Origin: Nitrososphaerota archaeon
Lineage (GTDB): Archaea > Thermoproteota > Nitrososphaeria > Nitrososphaerales > UBA183
Length of the DNA: 9,286 nt
Assembly: GCA_029784825.1 (NCBI GenBank)
Contig: JAFMAU010000069.1
Span: 1-9,286, forward strand
Direction of reading: 5' to 3'
The notes below the pieces were generated by a model. The model did not search any database. It was not told where the DNA came from and saw only the letters and a program-made list of their open reading frames with translations. Positions 5,500 to 9,286 of this stretch are shown in pieces. The position numbers and the translations under genes are program-made. The stretch's first letter is position 1. Each line of letters starts with the position of its first letter.

Positions 5500-6078
5500 C
5501 TATTCATCCCCTTTCGGCACGAACGCGATGCTCCCGAAAGCGTCGGCGCTCCAGACCGAGTGGCGGGGGTAGGCAGTCCCGGATATGCTTCCGCTCCCCG
5601 ACGCCTGGCTGAACAGCCCTTCGCCCGACGTTATCGTGTACGTGCCGGAGAGGGTGTTCTGCCCTGTCCACCTCCCTCTGAGGAACGTCAGGCACTCGAC
5701 CCCAGAAACCTGCATGTGTATCTTGTCGTGGCTCGCCGTCGTCATGTCGATGCTGGAGCTGAACGAGGTGCACGGGTGGTTCCTGTTGACGCCCGCCCAG
5801 TTGGCGTGCGTGTTCCCGCTTATCGTGACCGACATCGAGGACGAGAACGTCGCGTTGCTGTAGGTGAGGGTCCCGCTCCCGCCGAACCTCGCGTTAGAGG
5901 AGCACTGCGGTGGGCAGGAGAAGGCTGGGTTCTGGTTCCAGTTCCCACTCGCCACTATGGAGAGGGAGTAGGCCTGCGGCTCAGGCTGCCCGGAGGCTTT
6001 TGCTGCCACAAGCGGGACAGGGAGCATCAGTACGATGAACAAGCCCACGGCCAGGGTCAGGCGGACGTAACTTCGCAA
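5500..6078 (-). CDS. Secreted beta-rich protein of unknown function
   Basis: A 192-residue exported protein. Residues 1-29 form a signal peptide (MRSYVRLTLAVGLFIVLMLP start, AAKASG near the cleavage region). The rest is rich in Ser, Thr, Gly and Asn and alternates as in beta strands. The segment TLSGTYTITSGEGLFSQASG followed by SGSISGT resembles the G-T-Y-x-I-T-G-G-x-G-x-F-x-x-A-x-G pattern of secreted calycin/allene-oxide-cyclase-like barrels, which is a fold suggestion only. Four Cys (C55, C59, C103, C129) could make two disulfides. No catalytic motif is visible. The TTG at 6078 is preferred: TTTATTAG at 6101-6110 is about 28 bases upstream, which suits a leaderless message, and no ATG precedes the hydrophobic segment. 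It is the first gene of a two-gene unit with the G1 peptidase and could be its substrate, inhibitor, partner or simply a co-regulated exoprotein. Confidence 0.8.
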   Translation of the reverse strand: MRSYVRLTLAVGLFIVLMLPVPLVAAKASGQPEPQAYSLSIVASGNWNQNPAFSCPPQCSSNARFGGSGTLTYSNATFSSSMSVTISGNTHANWAGVNRNHPCTSFSSSIDMTTASHDKIHMQVSGVECLTFLRGRWTGQNTLSGTYTITSGEGLFSQASGSGSISGTAYPRHSVWSADAFGSIAFVPKGDE

Positions 6079-6100
6079 ACGGGGGGACGCCCTTTCCTTT

Positions 6101-6110
6101 CACTAATAAA
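6101..6110 (-). promoter_or_regulatory. TATA element of the secreted-protein/G1-peptidase operon
   Basis: On the minus strand TTTATTAGTG is centred about 28 bases before the TTG at 6078. The block continues AAAGGAAAGG and matches the promoter of the zinc-ribbon gene at 3353-3360 apart from an inserted G and a few bases after it. Confidence 0.5.
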
Positions 6111-6122
6111 TAGTAGCATACG

Positions 6123-6134
6123 TCGAATATTCGA
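6123..6134. promoter_or_regulatory. 12-bp palindrome upstream of the G1-peptidase operon promoter
   Basis: TCGAATATTCGA is a perfect palindrome that begins directly after the TAA stop of the DUF457 gene and about 13 bases upstream of the TATA element at 6101-6110. It could be an upstream regulatory site. A 12-base palindrome may also occur by chance in an AT-rich spacer. Confidence 0.28.
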
Positions 6135-6719
6135 TTATAGCCTGGCCCGACCCCCGGAGTCGCGGACCCGAGGGAGCCAGGACAGAGCGCAGAGGGCTGC
6201 CGCCATCGCCTCGAGCAGGACCCATGAAGAATACGGGAACGAGAAGTAGGCGTTGGACAGCGGGGAGAGCACAGGGAAGAGGGCGTAACCAGCGAACACG
6301 TCGTAGCTGAGGTGCCCAGCCACGGCCCCCAGGGTCGCGAAGAAGATCCCGCGGTCAACCCTGCCTGCACGCCTCCCGACGTACGCGAGGAAGAGGGCGG
6401 CCGAGACCGCGAAGAAGACGGAATGGGCGACCCGCGGCTCCAGAGGCAAGTTCAGTGCGGAAAGCAGATGGTCGCTGTCGATGAGGACGCTCTCCCCTGC
6501 GACGAGCAGCGCCAGCGCTGGGTCAAGTGTGAACACTCCGGCAGCGATCCCCCACGCCAAGTGCCCTCCGACCTCTGTCAGGAACGCCCCCAGCGAGTAC
6601 TCGTGGAAGTGGGTGGGAGCCACAGGCGTCAGGAGGCCAAAGAGGCTCCAGGCGAGCGCCGCGCCTCCGAAGGCGACCCCGAGGGTCGCCAGCCACCTGA
6701 ACGAAGGAAGGGGCTTCAT
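6135..6719 (-). CDS. YdjM/DUF457-family membrane-bound putative metal-dependent hydrolase
   Basis: A 194-residue membrane protein of the YdjM (LexA-binding, DUF457, PF04307) family. Conserved polar residues sit at helix ends as in that family: H37-F-H39 and GGH53 in the first third, D81-S-D83-H84 after helix 3, H99-S in the next segment, and GH136-L-S-Y-D140. These His/Asp residues suggest a metal site at the membrane, but no reaction has been established for the family in general. About five helices are predicted, with a short basic tail. The ATG at 6719 is clear; there is no good ribbon of purines before it, and a weak TATA element near 6740-6748 at about 25 bases fits a leaderless start. 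It is divergent from the sulfatase-fold gene, and upstream of, but separated by a promoter from, the secreted-protein operon. Confidence 0.82.
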   Translation of the reverse strand: MKPLPSFRWLATLGVAFGGAALAWSLFGLLTPVAPTHFHEYSLGAFLTEVGGHLAWGIAAGVFTLDPALALLVAGESVLIDSDHLLSALNLPLEPRVAHSVFFAVSAALFLAYVGRRAGRVDRGIFFATLGAVAGHLSYDVFAGYALFPVLSPLSNAYFSFPYSSWVLLEAMAAALCALSWLPRVRDSGGRARL

Positions 6720-6739
6720 TCGCGGACCCCCGCGGACCC

Positions 6740-6748
6740 GTGCTTATT
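6740..6748 (-). promoter_or_regulatory. Weak TATA-like element of the DUF457 gene
   Basis: GGCAATAAGCA on the minus strand, about 25 bases before the ATG at 6719. It is a poor consensus match but the only AT-rich stretch at the expected place. Between it and the start are two copies of GGGTCCGCG. Confidence 0.28.
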
Positions 6749-6805
6749 GCCCTTGGGAAACGCTCAACCATCCGCTGGCCAAACCGGGAGCCGTCCCGAA
6801 AAGAC

Positions 6806-6814
6806 TGAAATATC
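6806..6814 (+). promoter_or_regulatory. TATA element of the sulfatase-fold gene
   Basis: TGAAATATC predicts a transcript start near 6836, giving a leader of about 18 bases. That leader contains GTGAT, part of the archaeal ribosome-binding consensus GGAGGTGAT, five bases before the GTG start. Confidence 0.4.
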
Positions 6815-6853
6815 GTTCCCCAGGCGAGGGCGAATCTCGTCCTGTGATACTGC

Positions 6854-8155
6854 GTGAATAGTCCGAACGTCGTGCTGCTCGTCCTCGACACCCTAAGGGG
6901 GGACTCCTTCGGCGAGCTGGAGAAGCTCACGGAGTCAGGTTTCGTAAGGCTCGACGGGGTCGCCCCATCTTCCTGGACCCTCCCTTCCCATGTCTCGATG
7001 TTCACAGGCAAGCTGTCGTCGGAGCACGGAGTGAGGACAAGGGCAGGGATAGCCTGGGAGGAGCTGATGCGCATATCGAGGGCGACGATGGGGGGCGACA
7101 CCCTCCTCACCCGACTCGCGGCCAAGGGGTACACCACCTACGGGCACTCTGCGAACCAGTTCATCTCCCCCCAGTTCGGCTTCGTCTTCGACCACCAGAT
7201 GCTCTTCGACGGGGGCGGGGCGATAGAGGGGCCTAGGGAGGCCGGGCCAAGCGTCCCCCTGCTCGGCCGGCTCGTCGCCATCCTTACCCGGAAGGGCGCC
7301 ATCGGCGGCGCAGCCCGCTGGCTGTTCTTCGGCCTCCTGGGGAGGGCGCTCTTCCTTGGGGGGAGGGAGGTGAGGGAGAAGGGCGCGACCCCCATCCTCC
7401 GCGCGCTGAAGGAGACCAGCTTCAAGGAGCCGTTCTTCTCATTCGTCAACCTGATGGAGGCCCACCAGCCCTACCTCTGGTGGCCCCTCGACGCCCTCAC
7501 GGTGAAGCTGTCCATACTCGGAAGGCGGCCTCATACGGGCTGGTGGAAGAAGCTCTACCCTGAGCACGCCCGCGTCGCGACTTCGAGCGCGGCTCAGGTG
7601 GTGTCCTACTTCGAGAAGTATGACCCACTGGTCATAGTCACCTCGGACCATGGCCAGCTCATAGGGGAGCGGGGGCGCTTCGGCCACGGGTGGTCCCTCG
7701 ACGAGGCGCTCCTGAAGGTGCCGATCTTCGTCCGCCTCCCGAAGGGGAGCGGGGGGCTGTCGCTGGACGGTCCTCTCGCCAGCCTCTCCGAGGTCCGCAG
7801 GCTGGTGGAGAATGTCATTTCAAGGGAGCCCTGCGCAGTCGGCGCGCAGACAGCCGCAGCGGAGAGCTGGGGGTTCGAAGTCAGCAACGTCAGGGAGGTG
7901 GCCGAGCAGGAAGGGGTGGCGAAGGACCTCTTCGCCACCAGGGTGCGGGTCTTCTCCGCCAAGGGGTCGGTCCTCCTCAACCGCGACACCGGGGAGATAG
8001 AGGAGACGTCACCTGGGCTGTCCCCGGACGAGGCCAGGGAGCTCCTGAAGTCTGCCCCTGCCGCAGCCCCGATAGTCGAGCAGGCGCCGATGCCGATCCC
8101 ATCGCAGGACGAGAAGGAGATGCTCGACCGCCTGCGGAAGCTCGGGTACGAATAG
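6854..8155 (+). CDS. Sulfatase-fold hydrolase (alkaline phosphatase superfamily) with Thr at the nucleophile position
   Basis: A 433-residue cytoplasmic protein (no signal peptide) of the sulfatase family PF00884. Metal ligands are in place: D12 in VLLVLDTLRGD, D265-H266 in VTSDHGQLIGERG, and H278 in FGHGW; H204 in MEAHQPY is the usual His-x-Pro-Tyr. At the catalytic site the sequence is SSWTLPSHVSMFTG (39-52): T42 stands where true sulfatases have the Cys/Ser that becomes formylglycine, and H46 replaces Arg. So it is probably a phosphoesterase or phosphotransferase rather than a sulfate-ester hydrolase; this is inference. About 60 residues around 130-190 form an insertion rich in Gly, Leu and Arg. 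The C-terminus ends EKEMLDRLRKLGYE. The GTG start at 6854 has GTGAT five bases upstream. It is divergent from DUF457 and converges on the P450 gene with a 15-base gap. Confidence 0.86.
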   Translation: MNSPNVVLLVLDTLRGDSFGELEKLTESGFVRLDGVAPSSWTLPSHVSMFTGKLSSEHGVRTRAGIAWEELMRISRATMGGDTLLTRLAAKGYTTYGHSANQFISPQFGFVFDHQMLFDGGGAIEGPREAGPSVPLLGRLVAILTRKGAIGGAARWLFFGLLGRALFLGGREVREKGATPILRALKETSFKEPFFSFVNLMEAHQPYLWWPLDALTVKLSILGRRPHTGWWKKLYPEHARVATSSAAQVVSYFEKYDPLVIVTSDHGQLIGERGRFGHGWSLDEALLKVPIFVRLPKGSGGLSLDGPLASLSEVRRLVENVISREPCAVGAQTAAAESWGFEVSNVREVAEQEGVAKDLFATRVRVFSAKGSVLLNRDTGEIEETSPGLSPDEARELLKSAPAAAPIVEQAPMPIPSQDEKEMLDRLRKLGYE

Positions 8156-8170
8156 CTCTGCTGGTCCCGC

Positions 8171-9286
8171 TCAGCGTCTTTCGAGCTTCATCTTCATCCC
8201 ATACTTCGGCCTCAGGGTGATCCTGGGCTGCACGCCGACCCTCTGCCCTGAGACGAACTTCATGGCCCAGGAGCGGGCCACGGCAGCGAGGACCAGGACT
8301 CCCTCCATCTTGGCGAACGACTCTCCCACGCACCCCCGCGGCCCGCCCCCGAACGGGAAGTAGGCGAAGTCTGGGAGCTTCTCCTCCATCTCCGGGGTCC
8401 ACCTGTCCGGGTCGAACGACTCGGGATCGTCGAAGAAGCGTGGGTCGCGGTGCATCACGTACTGGCTCATCACCATGGTCGAACCCGCTGGGATCAGGAA
8501 CCCTCCGATGCCGCAGTCCTTCACCGCCCGCCTCCCCAGGGCCCAGGCCGGGGGGTAGAGCCTGAGCGCCTCCTTGAACACCCGCGCGGTGTACTCGAGC
8601 CTCTGGTAGTCTTCGACCGCCAGAGCACGCCCCTCCGGGAGGACTCCGTCCAGCTCGCGGTGGAGCTTCTCTTCAGCCTCCCGGTTCTGTGAAAGCAAAT
8701 ACCAGGCCCAGGTGAGCGCGTTCGCGGTCGTCTCGTGTCCGGCAAGCAGGAGGGTCAGGGTCTCGTCCCTCAGCTGTGCGTCGGTCATCGTCCCCCCCTC
8801 TTCGTCCCTGGCCTTCAGCAGGCTCGAAAGCAGGTCCCCGGCGTCGGCCCCGCTGGCCCTCCTCTCCCTGATGATCTTGTACACCGCCTCCTCGAGCCGT
8901 GTCACTGCGGCCGCGAACTCTCCCTTCCCTGGGAGGGGGAGCGGTAGCTTGTCCATGACGAGCCCGAGAGGCCCCGCCCGCCTGTCGTAGTAGGCCATGG
9001 TCTGGTTGAGCGCGACCCCGATCCCCGCGGCCTCCGCCTCCACGTCAGCGTTGAACAGGCACTTCGCCACTATCGCCATGGTCAGCCTGGACATCTCCTG
9101 GTGCATGTCGAGGACCTCCCCGTCCCTCCATGGGCCGCACGCCCTCCGGGTGTAGTCTATCATCACCCTGCCGTAAGACGCGATCATGTTCCTGTGGAGG
9201 AAGGGCTGGATGAGCTGCCTCTGCCTGTGGTGGAAGTCCCCGTCGCTGGTGAGGAGCCCGTCCCCGAGGACCCTCTTGGTCGGAGG
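8171..9286 (-). CDS. Cytochrome P450, N-terminus beyond the window
   Basis: A heme monooxygenase; 371 residues are visible and the frame stays open to the right edge. The Met at 9187 is internal: the codons before it encode LGDGLLTSDGDF and HHRQRQLIQPFLHRN, the conserved C-helix region of P450s. Counting from that Met, the I-helix motif AGHETT is at 149-154 (oxygen activation), ExxR at E206-R209 in FKEALRL, the FDPDRW segment near 268-273, and the heme loop FGGGPRGCVG at 279-288 with ligand C286. All key residues are present. About 70-100 residues are probably missing at the N-terminus. No ferredoxin or reductase gene is visible. The sequence is of the soluble bacterial type with no membrane anchor seen, and horizontal acquisition by an archaeon is plausible. 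Substrate unknown. Confidence 0.95.
   Translation of the reverse strand, partial: PPTKRVLGDGLLTSDGDFHHRQRQLIQPFLHRNMIASYGRVMIDYTRRACGPWRDGEVLDMHQEMSRLTMAIVAKCLFNADVEAEAAGIGVALNQTMAYYDRRAGPLGLVMDKLPLPLPGKGEFAAAVTRLEEAVYKIIRERRASGADAGDLLSSLLKARDEEGGTMTDAQLRDETLTLLLAGHETTANALTWAWYLLSQNREAEEKLHRELDGVLPEGRALAVEDYQRLEYTARVFKEALRLYPPAWALGRRAVKDCGIGGFLIPAGSTMVMSQYVMHRDPRFFDDPESFDPDRWTPEMEEKLPDFAYFPFGGGPRGCVGESFAKMEGVLVLAAVARSWAMKFVSGQRVGVQPRITLRPKYGMKMKLERR

Noticed and set aside
6721..6740. Two copies of CGCGGACCC as a regulatory direct repeat
   Set aside because: The unit is short and GC-rich in a GC-rich genome, and another copy occurs inside coding sequence near 6162, so chance is the simpler explanation.
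6523..7137. Minus-strand frame across the DUF457/sulfatase intergenic region
   Set aside because: It covers two well-supported genes in a different frame and the divergent promoters; its translation has no recognisable features.
8171..9187. P450 starting at the Met at 9187
   Set aside because: The codons upstream of it to 9286 encode the conserved P450 C-helix region in the same frame, so this Met is internal and the gene is cut by the window edge.
1..9286. Insertion sequence, CRISPR array, toxin-antitoxin or defence system
   Set aside because: No transposase, terminal inverted repeats, spaced repeats or defence proteins were seen; the RHH gene is paired with sat and not with a toxin gene.

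Overview
The window looks like a piece of an archaeal chromosome with high GC content. The evidence is archaeal-type TATA elements about 25 bases upstream of several start codons, frequent TTG/GTG starts with little or no leader, a stand-alone archaeal-type sulfate adenylyltransferase with a Cys3-His zinc site, and short AT-rich promoter islands in otherwise GC-rich DNA. A Thermoproteota/Nitrososphaeria-like or Thermoplasmata-like organism is plausible, but there is no marker gene here that fixes the lineage.

Layout. (1) Positions 1-1475, minus strand: a sulfur-activation operon of a ribbon-helix-helix regulator, sulfate adenylyltransferase (sat), and the first 32 codons of an alkaline-phosphatase-superfamily phosphodiesterase that runs off the left edge. 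A perfect 16-bp palindrome lies between the TATA element and the first start codon and is a candidate operator. (2) Positions 1557-3098, plus strand: a small five-helix membrane protein carrying two Asp-x3-His...His motifs that resemble the metal site of PmoC/AmoC, then a TauE/SafE anion exporter with its own promoter and a second inverted repeat. (3) Positions 2907-3332, minus strand: a small zinc-ribbon protein whose reading frame overlaps the end of tauE. (4) Positions 3470-4648, plus strand: a polytopic membrane protein with a C-terminal extracytoplasmic, probably OB-like, domain. (5) Positions 4672-6719, minus strand: an acid-type G1 (eqolisin) peptidase with signal peptide, a secreted beta-rich protein, and a YdjM/DUF457 membrane protein. 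(6) Positions 6854-8155, plus strand: a sulfatase-fold hydrolase with Thr in place of the formylglycine Cys/Ser. (7) Positions 8171-9286, minus strand: a cytochrome P450 cut by the right edge.

How the genes may work together. Sat makes adenylyl sulfate (APS); the adjoining phosphodiesterase-family protein and the RHH protein share its transcript, and TauE/SafE next door could move sulfite, sulfate or a sulfonate. No APS/PAPS reductase or sulfite reductase is visible, so it cannot be said whether sulfate is reduced or used for sulfation. The second half encodes surface or secreted functions (acid peptidase, beta-rich exoprotein, extracytoplasmic membrane protein). The most unusual item is the small double-motif membrane protein at 1557-2042; the best regulatory lead is the pair of similar AT-rich inverted repeats in front of the sat operon and tauE. 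No mobile element, CRISPR array or RNA gene was found, and no gene-free stretch exceeds 300 bases.
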